Shown piece by piece: positions 1 to 11,640 of a stretch of 64,000 nucleotides of DNA. Every line of letters starts with the position of its first letter. Position 1 is the stretch's first letter. Position numbers and translations under genes: made by a program. Under the pieces are notes generated by a model, which worked only from the letters and a program-made list of their open reading frames with translations, had not been told where the DNA came from and ran no database searches. Origin of the DNA: Hippophae tibetana (lineage: Eukaryota; Streptophyta; Magnoliopsida; Rosales; Elaeagnaceae); the NCBI GenBank assembly GCA_037013495.1, contig CM072808.1, positions 13,679,319 through 13,743,318 on the forward strand, given 5' to 3'.

Positions 1-927
1 ACATGTAAGAATAAAGCATAAAAATAACTGTAAAGAAAATAAAATCCTTACAGAACTTCGACGCTATTCCCGTAGCTGGAAAACCTCCAAGCGGAATTTG
101 CACTCCCATTTATTGAATCAAAAATCTAAACTATTACAAAAACATTACAAGTTCCTCTCAAAAAGAGAAGAACTCTACAACTAAGAGAATTGAACTAAAA
201 ACTAAGAGAAAAACTAAGAAAAGCTTAGAAACTAAGAAAGAAACTAAGAAAACTCAAAAACTAAGAAATGAGAGAAAGAAAGAAGAGAGAAGTGTGTTTT
301 GAAGGTGTGATTTGAAGTGAAGGGAAGGGGGTATTTATAGGTGAGGATGGAGAGAAAAAATGAGTAAACAAATGTTAAAAAAATATTAAAAAATGTAAAA
401 ACGCGTATTGGAATTGCTGATGTCATTAATGACGTCACAGGGGCGGCTGCACGTGAAAAATGGGGCAAAAACGCGTTGGGCGCGCGGAGGGGCTGCTGCT
501 GGGCGCTGCGCGTGCGCGCTGGGGCTGTCGCTGTGCGCAGCTCGGTGCGCGTGAACAGTGCCCGCGCGCTGAGCTGCGCGCAGCTGGGCAGGCCAGCGAG
601 CGCGGCTGGGCGCTGGGCTGCGGCGCGCGATTTCTGTCTTTTTGACATTTTTGACCTTTTCGACCCATTTTGTCCGATTTTTCCATGTTTGTTGTCCTTT
701 TCCCACTTATTTATTGATATATTTGTGATGTATTGCTTCAAGTATTCCTCTTTGAGTCTTTAAATTGCGTTTTTAAGCCAAAATACCTGAAAAACAATAA
801 AAATACCCGTGATTCCGAAAAAGACAAATTTATATAAATATAGGATAAAACATATAAATATATATATTTTTAATCAATTAATGTACATAAAATCATGGTT
901 ATTTTAGTGCTTTTTGAGCACTCATCA
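1..927 (-). mobile_element. Partial LTR (U3-R), Athila/Tat-like gypsy, GC-rich-U3 subfamily
   Basis: The complement of this stretch matches the plus-strand LTRs at 7,611-9,455 and 56,131-57,869. Its outer end is CTCATCA at 921-927, so on the minus strand the LTR starts TGATGAG. The TATA box TATAAATA lies at 332-339 (minus strand) and an AATAAA polyadenylation signal at about 109-114, followed by the shared R/U5 start. The copy runs off the window at base 1, so it may be a solo LTR or the 5' LTR of a whole element. U3 holds a strikingly GC- and CpG-rich patch at about 430-640. It abuts the copia fossil at 928 and probably inserted into it. Confidence 0.8.
332..339 (-). promoter_or_regulatory. 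TATA box of the LTR promoter (copy at 1-927)
   Basis: TATAAATA on the minus strand, in the shared context CCTCACCTATAAATACC, which recurs at the same LTR position at 8,153-8,160 and 56,592-56,599. A TGACGTCA palindrome sits about 90 bp upstream of it at 430-437. Inferred from position and conservation between copies; no transcription data. Confidence 0.6.
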
Positions 928-3722
928 CTAGGAACATCTTTCTTCATTTTGACAATATCTTTAATGATCTCATCTTCAACAGATACAGCATAACGACTCT
1001 TGACAAGTCTTTTTACAACCGAATCATAAGATCTATAGCTAAATTTATATTGATCATAGCCAATAAAAATACATTATTTTGTTTTGGCATCAAGTTTGGA
1101 TCTCTCATCCTTAGGGATAAGAAAAAAATATTTATAGTCAAACACACGTAGATGATCATAAGAAACATTCTTTCTTGACCACACTTTATCTGGAACATCT
1201 ATCTTGAAAGGAGTACAAGATGAAAGATTCAACACATGTGCAACTATGAGTATGGATTCACCCAAGAAAGCTTTAGGCAACTTTGCATGTGAGAGTAGAC
1301 ATTTGACTCTCTTCATTAAGGATCTATTCATCCTCTTAGCTAAGCCATTCAACTATGGTGTCTTTGGAGGTGTCATCTAATGTCGAATACCACACTTTTT
1401 GCAATAAACATGAAAAGGTCCTATATATTCTCCACCATTGTCTATTCGAATGCACTTTAACTTCTTCCCAGTCTATCTCTCAACTGAGGCATGAAATTCT
1501 TTGAAGACATCTAGCACATGATCCTTTATCTTCAGAAGAAAAACCCATTTCTTCCTTGAATGATCATCAATGAAAGTCACAAAGTATTGATCACCACCAA
1601 GTGACTTTTTCATTGGTCCACACAAATTTGAATGAATCAAATCTAAAATATTATTCATTTTGAAAGGAGGGGAACTCTTGAAAGCAACTTTGTTTTTCTT
1701 TCCTACTATATAATCACCACATTTATCCAAATGTACTTCATCCTTAATTGGAAGTATATTCTTTCTAGCTAGACTTGTCATACCTTTTTCAAACATGTGA
1801 CTGAGTTTCCTATGCCATAATTCAGTTGCTCTATCTTTCTCCACAACATTTATTGTATCGGTGGAGAGCTTCCCTTGCATTATATACAAAGTTGTATGCT
1901 TCTCACCTCTAGCCATTACTAAGGAGCCTTTTCTTAAGTTTCCATTTTTCATAAATGAAGGAGCTGTAATATCCTTCTTTTGCAAGTTTGCATACAGAGA
2001 TAAAATTCAGGCGCATATCTGGAATATGCCTGACATCCTTCAAAAATAATCTAGTTTCATTCTCTATTTCCAAGCAAACATCTCCTCTGCTAACAACCTT
2101 TGACAGGCCTTCATTTCCCATTCTAACAACACCAAAATTTCCAGGTGTGTACGATGAGAAAAATTCTCTATGCGATATAGTGTGAATTACAGCACCACTA
2201 TCAATCATCTAGCTGATCTTGTGTGATGCAAGATTGAAAAAATATTCATCATAAACGATATTGAACTCATCTATGGTATTTGTTTACTCATTATAATTGA
2301 TGTCGTCTTTCTTCACTACTTTGCCTTTATTTGTTTCCTGTTTCTTTTTGAACACCCGGTAAAAATATTTTGATGTGACCCTTCCTCTAATAGTGATGGC
2401 ATTCAACATTGGAAAAAAATTTATTTTTCTCTAGTCCTACCTCTAGGTTTCTATTCTCTAAACTGTCTCCTTCCTCTGGACTCTGTGATTAGGGCTTGTG
2501 CTTCTGAATTGCTCTCCCTATTTTGTTTCCCATATGACAACAATGATTCTACAACAAATTCAAACTCCATCTTGTCATTTGCATAAGTTAGATTTGTTGT
2601 GAGATGATTATATAATGAGGGTAGTGATGCCAAAAACATCATAGTTTTCTCTTCATCGTTGAAACCCACATTGAATCTTGCTAAGTGAGAAAGCTTGCTG
2701 TTGAAATTGCTAACGTGTTGCATCATGTTCATATTATCTTCCTTCCTCATATGATATAGCTTCTTCCATAAATAAAATTTATTGGCAAGGTTTTTTAACA
2801 TGTACGTGTTTTCTAGAGTCTCTCATGTTTCTTTTGCAATCTTACAATTTTTTGATTCAATATTTTACAAGACACTATCTGAGATATTTAGATGGATTGT
2901 ACTGGCTACAATCTCATCCATCTTCTCCCATTGTTCCTCAATGATGGTTGCTGTCTTTTTTTCTTTCCCCAACAATGCCTTATGGACCTTCTATTGAATG
3001 ATAATATTTTTCATCCTCCTTTGCCATATAGAAAAATTATTATTGCCATTAAATTTCTTGCTGTGTTTCTTTTTATACAAATAAATATGCCCTAGACCTA
3101 ATAAAATCTTTTATGATGTGATAGATAAGTCTATGTTGCAACCATATAACATACTAAGAAATTTACTAGACTAGTTCTAATACCAATTGTTGGGCACAAC
3201 AGGTACAAATAAAATAAATTCAATATAGTAAAATAATGACACCGATAATTTAGCGTGGTTCACCCTTTAATTTAGGCTAAGTTCATGGGACAAACTCCAA
3301 AAATAATTTCTTCCACTAATAAAATTAATGGGTATAAAGTAAGAGGCAATATAACAAATTGAGATAAATCCAAAATAGTATCACACAAGTGTTTCCCAAA
3401 CTCACTATTTTGTCACTCCTCTTTTAGAAAAATATCCCAATATTTTTCTAAAACATTGTCTCTCACTCTCTTACACACACAACACTATTTTTTTTCAAAG
3501 AAAATTATTCCTTTGGCTTTGCTTTGCTTCTATTCTTTTGGTGTGTTGTTGTGTCTCTCTAAGGCAAAAACATTTCCTATTTATAGGCAAAATTACCTAT
3601 CCTTTATGTGGCCTGAAATTGGCCATATAGCTAGCCAAATTTTAGCCACAAAAATATTTGATGCATTTGTCAAATATGGTTGCACCTAATATTTTTATTT
3701 TCAAATGTGATTGCACCTAACA
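928..3722 (-). mobile_element. Ty1/copia retrotransposon fossil (5' LTR, gag, protease, integrase parts)
   Basis: Read on the minus strand, the order is LTR (3,188-3,722), a primer-binding site matching initiator tRNA-Met (TTGGTATTAGAACTAG complement, about 3,172-3,187), gag of the UBN2 type (about 2,450-2,800), a protease/GAG-pre-integrase part (about 1,750-2,210), and integrase (about 1,070-1,660, including the motif TFIDDHSRKKWVF). The LTR is about 535 bp; its ends TGTTGGG and CCTAACA are near-inverse. Reverse transcriptase and RNase H are not in the window; the element stops where the LTR at 1-927 begins, consistent with interruption by that insertion. It is broken, with several breaks, and looks old. 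Confidence 0.8.
3188..3722 (-). repeat. LTR of the copia fossil
   Basis: Plus-strand start TGTTGGGCACAACA directly follows the tRNA-Met primer site (minus-strand sense). The best other end is CACCTAACA at 3,714-3,722, whose complement TGTTAGG mirrors the first end. Length about 535 bp, normal for plant copia. The inner end is secure; the outer end is inferred from the terminal inverted repeat because no second LTR is in the window. Confidence 0.6.
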
Positions 3723-3929
3723 TATTATTTTATTTCCCTTCCATATGGGTTGGACCTATACACCTTTCGCTTATGTTTTTCCACCTATGTCACAAAAGTC
3801 TATTTTTCACTCGATTATTACTAGGTCCAAGGTTGGCGTTACTAAGCCTGATTTTTTTTGGTGTTGTAGTTTCATCTAATTTTGTATTATTTAAGCCCAT
3901 AACTTATAAGCAGCCTTAACGGTGCCTAA

Positions 3930-4350
3930 ATGAAAAAAAGGCAATGCAAAATGAAATAGATGCTTTTATTGCAAATGAAAGTTGGGCTCTATTTCCATTG
4001 CTTTCTGGTCATACACCTATTACTTGTTAGTGGGTTTTTAAAGTGAAGTTTGTTTCTTCAAGTGAATTTGATAAATATAAGACAATATAAGGCAAGGTTG
4101 GTGGCTAGGGATTTTTTGGTATAAATTATTTAGAAACTTTTAAAACTACCACCATAAGAGTAGTGCTTACCTTGGTTATTTCAAATGGTTGGAAGGTGAT
4201 GCAAGTTGATGTCAATAATACATTCCTAAATGTTATTTAATGGAGGATGTTTGCATGTGTTAGTCACCCTATTTTTAGAGTTTTGACTCTAATTTTGTTT
4301 GAAAATTGATGAAAGTTTTGTATGGTTTGATACAAGCTCTAAGGGCTTGG
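3930..4350 (+). mobile_element. Copia reverse transcriptase scrap
   Basis: Conceptual plus-strand reading shows pieces of the copia RT signature in order: a KARLVA-like region, an ETF...TTIR block, QVDVNN...FLN, EDVCM and LYGLIQALRAWY. Broken, with several breaks. Its orientation is opposite to the neighbouring copia fossil, so it belongs to a different insertion. Ends are approximate and no LTR was recognised. Confidence 0.6.
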
Positions 4351-4390
4351 TACTAAAAACTTTGTTCTTGTATGTTTGGAGTGGGATTTT

Positions 4391-6336
4391 TGATGTGCGA
4401 AAACTTGGAGTACGAATTTTGTAAAATTTATAAATAGCTTGTAAGTGCACTAATCACTTATAGAAAATGATAATTATACTTTCAAGGTTGGTCTAAAAAG
4501 GAATCACATGATTTTTAAATAATTCAAAAAATTCTTAAAAACAAATAAAAACCTAACTATCTTGTCATAATTATTTGGTTTGATAAATTTTAAACTAACA
4601 ACATAAAATAAATGATAGATTCAAAAAACAATTGGAAAATAAATATTTACATTTAGTATAGAATTTATGAAATATATTAGTTAGTTAATTTTGTTTACTC
4701 AATATTAATTAGATTATTAAAATATAAATTAATGTCTTTCTTTTATGTATGAAAATATCCTAAGGTAGAGATGATTTTTTTGTTAATTAAATTTTAACTT
4801 GCTACCTTCAATATGGCTGAAAATTTACACTTTAATTAAATTATTCTTATTTCCTAATAAATCAATAAACCATTTAACTTGACACATTTGATGAGACCAA
4901 CAATTTAAGCTTTCATCAAGGGGTCAAAGTTAGATTATTGATTTAAGTATCTAAAAACTAACTTTTAGATTTTAAAATTACTATTAAAATTATCTTCTAA
5001 GGTTGGCTTATTAGATTGATTTAGTAGGTAAGTTGGTTTGTATAAGATTTTTATGTTTGGTTTTATGTATATGCTTAGTAATGGTTTGGTTTCTAAGTAA
5101 GGTTAGGGTAGTTATAGGTGTTGGAATGATATCTTTGCATATAATTGGATTCCTTAAGGGTATCCATACTAGACTCTCCTACATTTGAACAATTAAAAGT
5201 ACTATGTCCAATTGAATTACAAACTTCACATACCTCTTAATTTGACATTTGATAGGTAATAAGAAATTGCACTTGCTTAGTTAATTCTGTAAGTTATAAG
5301 GCCATTTCTTTCTTGGATCCAACTTCATTGACTCCTGCTCTTCTTCCTCTAGCAATCTTTTGTTGGGAATTAGTACCCAACATTTTATAAAGCTCATAAG
5401 TTTGTTATGCTATATTTCCTCCTATAGCTCCTGCTATAGTATTATCAACAGTATATTGACACTATTGTGTTAGTCAAACATACAGGAGTTGGTTTTGTAC
5501 TTGTAGTGGATAGCTACGGTATAGGTATTGAATCAAAATGAGCTTGAATCTATCCTAAGTTCATGAAAAGGCTTTTCATCCATTTGGAAGAATGTTTCTA
5601 TTTTTTCCCTTAACTCTATAGTATTCTGATGGGAATAGTATCAACCCAAAAATTTATTGTAGACTATCTGCTAAGTAGTTAATGAACCTGACTATAGAGT
5701 CATGAACCAAGACATAGCTTTATCCTTTAGGGTGTAAGGAAAACACCTCATCTTAAGCTGATTTTCAACAAATCTTAGCAATTGAATTTTCAGCAATCGA
5801 AGAGTTAACTTTAAATCAAATTTAGATAATTAAATCTAAAATTCTTGTTTATTACAAAAAAAAATACTAAGCTATATTTTTTAACAAACTTTTTGTATAA
5901 ATCTTGATGAAGAAATAAAACTTAATTCATTTTATAAAAATATTTTAATTATTTTAATATTTCAGAAGCATAACAACATTACTAATATCTCATAGTATTT
6001 TTAACTCGATATAATTAATTTAATAAATGATCAGTAATTAAATGTAGCATGTAAAAAATATATAAAAAGAAAATCTAGAAAGGAATATATTTAAATTATA
6101 CTTTAAGTTTATCCTTATAGAACTCCAATATCATTTATGTATATGAAAAACCTCTAGACATAATTGCCAACATTGTTTATTGAATTGAAATGAAAACTAC
6201 ACATAAACTTTACTCGTTCAACACTTAATTTGAGAGAATAACTTTAAAACTATAAAAAGAAAAGAAAAGCTAGAGAGAAACTAGAAGTTGTAGCTGGAAG
6301 AAAGTTGAGGCATGATTTACAATTATGATTTAGGGT
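4391..6336 (-). mobile_element. Rearranged Athila/Tat-like remnant (LTR pieces flanking gag)
   Basis: 4,391 to about 5,010 matches the 3' half of the LTR at 13,999-15,744 (shared start TGATGTGCGAAAAC and the Asn/Thr-poor AT-rich U5). About 5,140-5,790 holds minus-strand gag pieces, including a zinc-knuckle-like CEVCNSIGHSTFNC and a retrotransposon-gag block with KDKAMSWF. About 5,800-6,336 matches the middle of the same LTR. The LTR-gag-LTR order fits an old element that has been shortened and scrambled. It ends where the better-preserved element at 6,337 begins. Broken in many places. Confidence 0.6.
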
Positions 6337-7610
6337 TTATGTATAAAATTATTGTGTACAAATTTTGTATGATTTATAAAATAGCACAAAAATGCACAAA
6401 TTACTTATAGAAAATGATAAGTATACTTCTAGTGTTTGTGAATCATATAGTTTTAAAATTATTCAATAAATTCCTGAAAATGAAACTAATAACCTAAACA
6501 TCCTATCATAATTATTCTAGGTTGAGTTTCTAAACTAATAACATAAAAATAAAGATAAATTTAATAAATATTTAAGCAATTAAACATTTATCATGTAGTG
6601 AAGAATTTGTGAGATATATTAGTTAGTTAATTATGCTTATTTAATATTAAATAAGATATTAAAAATATAAACTAAGATTATTGGTTATCTTTTTTATTTA
6701 AAAATATAAGATTAATTAAGTCTATAATTTATTCTTAATTAAAATCACTTAACGCCTTCGGTAGAGTCTAGAAGTTAATTTTAATTAAATTATGTTTCTT
6801 TTGTAAGAGATAATGAACCATTTAATTGCCACCTTTAATGAGGTCTAACAATTTAAAATCATATCAATGTACCAAGGCTAGGTTTATTTTTAAATATATG
6901 AAATTTTTAGATTTAAAACTACTATGAATGATACGTCATTAATATATATTTCAATAATAGTTCTTATAAAAATCCTTGAAATAAAGCATGCTTTGAGAAC
7001 AGATTTAGATATGTACATATCTAATATCCAAAAGTATTACTCTAAATTAGATTCAGTTCTTTTAAATCTTAAATCTAACTCATTTATTATGAAAAATACT
7101 TCATCAATATATTTTTTATTTATAAACTTTTGTTTAAATCTTGATGATAAAATAAAACTTAATTTATTTTACAAAAATATTTAATTTATTTTAATATTTT
7201 ACAAGTGTAACAACATTTCTAATATTTTATACTATTTATAGCCCGACATCCATAGTTTTAAAATCATCAATAAATTAAACATAATCATGCAAAACAAAAA
7301 TTAAAAATATTCTGAAAAGAATACATTTAAATATATCTCAATAGAATTCTTAGAATTACTTCTAGAAAACCTTTAGACATAATTGTTGTACTGTTTATTG
7401 AATTGAAACTAAAATTTATTACATGAACTAAATTTGTTCAACTCTCGAATGAGAAAAAAACTATAAATTAACAAAAGAAAAGATAAAAATAAATTAAGAA
7501 ATCAACTAGAAGATAGTTAATGGGATAAAAAGGGATATCTATTACAAAAAATAGGGTCTTATTTATAGGATGAAAAAAGGAGTAAAAAATGGGTTTATTA
7601 GCTTGGGGTT
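6337..7610 (-). repeat. 3' LTR of the 6,337-15,744 element, part 1 (U5, R, part of U3)
   Basis: Aligns with 13,999 to about 15,270. The partner part lies beyond the nested LTR, at 9,456-9,947. Together the two parts give the same length as the 5' LTR, which is the main evidence that 7,611-9,455 is an insertion. Confidence 0.7.
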
Positions 7611-9455
7611 TGATGAGTGCTTAAAAAACACTAAAATTACCATGATTTTATGTACATTAATTCATTAAAAATATATATATTTATATGATTTTATCATATA
7701 TTTATATAAATCAGTCTTTTCGAAATCACAAGTATTTTTATTGTTTTTCAGGTATTTTCGCTTAAAAAAGTAACTAAAAGACTCAAAGAAAAATACCGGA
7801 GGCAATACATCACAAATATATTCATAAATTAAATGAAGAAAAGTAAAAAAAAGATGGAAAAATTGGACAAAATGAGTCAAAAATGTCAAAAAGGAGGAAA
7901 TCATGCACGCAGCCACACAATCGTGCGCACCGCGCCAACATCTGCCCCAGCCGCGCCCAACAACGCACGCACATGTTCTCCATTCCGCGCGCTCCTGTGC
8001 CTAGTCTGTGCCCATCTACGCTCAGTCTGTGCACGCCTGCACCCATCTATACGTGTTGCCGTGCCCAAACCAGTATGACGTCATCATTTACTACTCCGCA
8101 TTTTCTTCATTTTTAATCATTTTTTCACCCACTTTTTCTTCTCCTCCTCACCTATAAATACCCATATTCTCTTCATAACTAAACACACCTCAAAACACAT
8201 CTTCTCTTCTCTTTCTTTCTCTTCATTTCTTAGTTTTTATCTTTTCTTAGTTAGTTTTTCCAAGTTTTAGAATTCTTCTCTTTTTGAGAACAACTAATTA
8301 TGTTTTTGTAATTTATTTGCTTTTAGATTCAATAAATAGGAGCGCAAATTCCGTTTGGAGGTTTTCTAGCAACGGGAATAGCATCAAAGTACTGTAAGGA
8401 TTTTATTTTCTTTATAGTTATTTTTTATGTTTTATTCTTACATGTTATATTTAATTTGTCTGTGATTAAATTTAACTTTGTTGGATGTTTGTAAACATGA
8501 TATAATAATAATGTTGTTGTGCTTGCGAAATATTAAATAGGTAAAAATCTCTAAAATGAATTGATTTTATTTTTATTCAAGATTTTTATATTAAGAATGT
8601 TAGAGAGAAATATATTATTTTTCATTACAAACTTAAATCTGAAAATTAGATTTTAAGGTTTAGTTATCCTGACTAATTTAGAGTAGTGCTCTTTTATTTG
8701 TTGGTACAATCGCCTGGTAGTTAGAGTAAAACTCTATTTCAAAAGTTTTTATAAGAATTATTATCTGAAAATGTATTGACAACATGTTTTTAGTAGTGGT
8801 TTTAAAACTTGAAAGTTAGTACTCAGATAATTAAATTCTTAGATTTAATTTGGACACCTTGAATAAAGTTTAAACTGTATAACCCCACCAAAGGTGGTAT
8901 TTAAATGGTTCATTTTCAATCTATTAGAAAAATGAATTAATGTAATTAACCAAATTAGTTATCAACCCCACCCATAGGTGTTAATTGATTTGTTTAGTTA
9001 ATAAAAGAATATATAACCCTACCAAAGGTGGTATTCATATAAAAAAGAGAGAATCAATAAATATCAATTTATATCTTTAATAACTTAAATAATATGAGCA
9101 AGTATAATTAACTTAGTTATTATATCCATAAATACTCCACTATTTTAACTGATAATTTTTTTATAAATGTTTATTGAATATCTATCTATGTTTATTGAAT
9201 ATCTATCTATGTTTATTTTTATGTTATTAGATTAGAATAAAAACACAAAACCAAATATCGTGACAGGATGTTTAGGATTTAATTTCATTTTTTAAAAGTT
9301 TGAATAATAAATTAGAAACCATATACATTCTTTCCTTAGATCGACCTTGGGAGTATACTTATCATTTTCTATGAAATGATTCGTGTAATTGCAAGAGTTT
9401 TATAAATATAAAACCAAAGTATTGGTAGGATCAGCGATGCCGATTTTGCTCATCA
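7611..9455 (+). mobile_element. Solo LTR, GC-rich-U3 Athila/Tat-like subfamily, nested in an older LTR
   Basis: Begins TGATGAGTGC and ends TTTTGCTCATCA, so the ends are TGATGAG/CTCATCA inverted. It carries U3 with a GC-rich patch (about 7,900-8,070), TGACGTCA at 8,076-8,083, a TATA box at 8,153-8,160, an AATAAA signal at 8,331-8,336 and a long AT-rich U5. No primer-binding site follows 9,455, so it is a solo LTR. Flanks GGGTT and GTGCT match at three of five bases, a weak target duplication. It is very similar to 56,131-57,869 (by eye about nine bases in ten). A 21-bp unit is tandemly repeated at about 9,167-9,210. Confidence 0.8.
8153..8160 (+). promoter_or_regulatory. TATA box of the nested solo LTR
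   Basis: TATAAATA in the context CACCTATAAATACCC, about 70 bp downstream of the TGACGTCA palindrome and about 170 bp upstream of the AATAAA signal. The spacing fits a U3/R promoter. Confidence 0.6.
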
Positions 9456-9947
9456 GTGCTGCGATATACATTTTATTTACGCCACAACTTACACAAGTAT
9501 ACATTGTTTTAAGCACAATCTACTATCTTCATGTTGCAACACACAAAGCTTTCATGTCGTCGCCTACATAATTTTGGGACACATTCCTTTGGCCTCTCGT
9601 TGTGGCTTAGAATGTTTTAACGCTATGACACACTTCAAACAACATCACTTTAGAACCCTCTACACATTCCTTTGGCCTCTCTTGTAATTTCTTTTTTCAA
9701 TTTTTAAACATATGTAATATTGTACATATATTTTCTTTTAATCTTCTAAACTGTAATAATGCTTCGAGTATAATTCTTTCAAGTTGAATCTTTTTAATAC
9801 AACAAATAACTAAAATAACAAAATATATCTATGATTTTAAAAAGATAGATTTATGTAAAATGATAGTAAAACAAGCAAATACAAATCTATATGATCACTA
9901 AGCATGCATGAAATCACAATATATTAAGTGCTTTTGAGCACTTATCA
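9456..9947 (-). repeat. 3' LTR of the 6,337-15,744 element, part 2 (U3)
   Basis: Aligns with about 15,270-15,744 and ends in CTTATCA at 9,941-9,947, preceded by the hairpin AGTGCT-TTTG-AGCACT (9,927-9,942) seen at the same place in other copies. It contains a 20-bp direct repeat (9,579-9,598 and 9,662-9,681, 83 bp apart), a possible U3 enhancer repeat. Confidence 0.7.
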
Positions 9948-11640
9948 TAACTCCAACCAGTTTCTTGCTAGTCTCTTAGCAAAAGTGGCGTAAAACTAAA
10001 AATTAAACTATCTTAAATCATTTCTGTACATTGATACGATTGAATTTAACATATGAAACAAGCCTTTAAATCTTTAGGTTGTCCTAGTGGATGAGTTTAA
10101 GTCTCATGAGGGTTTTCAGGTATGATACTCATAAATATTAAAAATAAAACAAATAAAAATCTATAGCGCAAGTCATTTCAATAATTTAAACATTCATGAT
10201 TTATTATAATAATTAGTTTAAAAAATTACTTTCATACTCAAATAAAAATGTATCAATATAAAATTTACCCAATTTAAGTGTATGAAATTCTAGTTCGTTT
10301 TAACTCTAACCTTACAAGGCATACACTCAATAACACTGATCATATTGGTTCAAATACTCATTGAAATGCATATGTGAAAAAGTTTATGTATAGAAATCAA
10401 CTAATTGTTCACATATGTTTAATGAATAAAAAGCTTAAAGTGGTGCATCATATTTATTTCATGAAAGGAAACAAATGAAAGGAAACAAATGAAAGGATTT
10501 ATAAAGAATTCACATATTATTTTCACACATCAATCAAATTCATCAAATAAAAATCTCAAGTAATATGCATTTTAGGAAATAAAGAAAATACAATGACTTC
10601 TTAGGGATTTATTTCTTATATTCTTTTTATTTAGCTAATTCTCACAATTTTACAGGATAATAGGTCATAGTAGTTAGTTTATAGTATTTATTTTTGTTTT
10701 ATCTCTTTTTTTTAGAGATATTATTTTTCTTCTTCTTCTTCTTCTTCTTCTTCTTCTTCTTCTTCTTCTTCTTCTTCTTTTCTCTCTCTCTCTTTTAATT
10801 AGAGAAAGGACTCATATACAAATTGTACATGTACTACATGATAAAGTGATTAGCTAATTTGCGGGGTTTTATTTTATTGATTTAGGTAACTTCATATATG
10901 ACTCTATTTTAGAAGTCGTTCATGAATAAAGAGAAAGGCGTATACTTTCAATTTCTATTTTAACTTATTTAATTTAAGTAATAAAAATAAATATATAACA
11001 CTTTAATAGATATAAAAAAATCCTAACTTTCAATGCAAAGATCTATAAAGATCATCTAATAATTAGAATTGATAAAAAAGGGTATCTAAATGGTAAAAAA
11101 AAATATTATCACTCAGAATGGGAAGATAATGACTCAAAATATATTCTCACAAGAGTATTCTCCACTATTTGATTCTTAAACATTGATTTTGGGTTTATCA
11201 CAATTTCAACATTTTATCATGAAATACTATTTATGACAAAAACTAACTACTAGTGACATTACTCCATAAAATACTTTTGAAATTAATTTAACAATGTAAA
11301 GACTATTATCTTCTTAAAATTAATTTTAAAAGACATTATAACGTTGTAAGAAAAAATTAAAAATAAATCAAAAGTTTCTAATTCAACAAAAATAAATAAA
11401 ACAAATAAAAATCTAAAAATGTAAATATGTGAGCATAAAATTTTAATTTTTAGCAAATAATTTTATAAATGTAACTTTTCCTACCCCCAACCTAGAATTT
11501 ACATTACCCTAAATTTAATAATTATAAATCAAAGATAAAGAGTATAGAGAGAAAAGTTACTCATTTGTTTAAACTTGTTAAAGAGTCAGTATGAAATTAT
11601 TGGTGCATCCATCAATCCAAACATATTATAATTACACAAA
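9948..11640. other. Internal non-coding part of the 6,337-15,744 element
   Basis: AT-rich sequence between the 3' LTR and the integrase part. I see no conserved protein motif. It holds the microsatellite at about 10,726-10,792 and a short tandem repeat (GAAAGGAAACAAAT twice) near 10,465-10,495. In related elements this interval is a long non-coding or env-like region. Confidence 0.5.
10726..10792 (+). repeat. (TTC)n microsatellite followed by (TC)n
   Basis: Uninterrupted TTC/CTT repeat of about 17-18 units running to 10,779, then TTTTCTCTCTCTCTC. Likely polymorphic in length between individuals. Confidence 0.9.

Noticed and set aside
386-763. Overlapping Arg/Ala-rich open reading frames on both strands at the left edge (and similar ones at 7,822-8,116 and 56,305-56,642)
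   Set aside because: They lie in the GC-rich U3 of one LTR subfamily. Low stop frequency there is a base-composition effect, and the frames are not conserved between the three copies.
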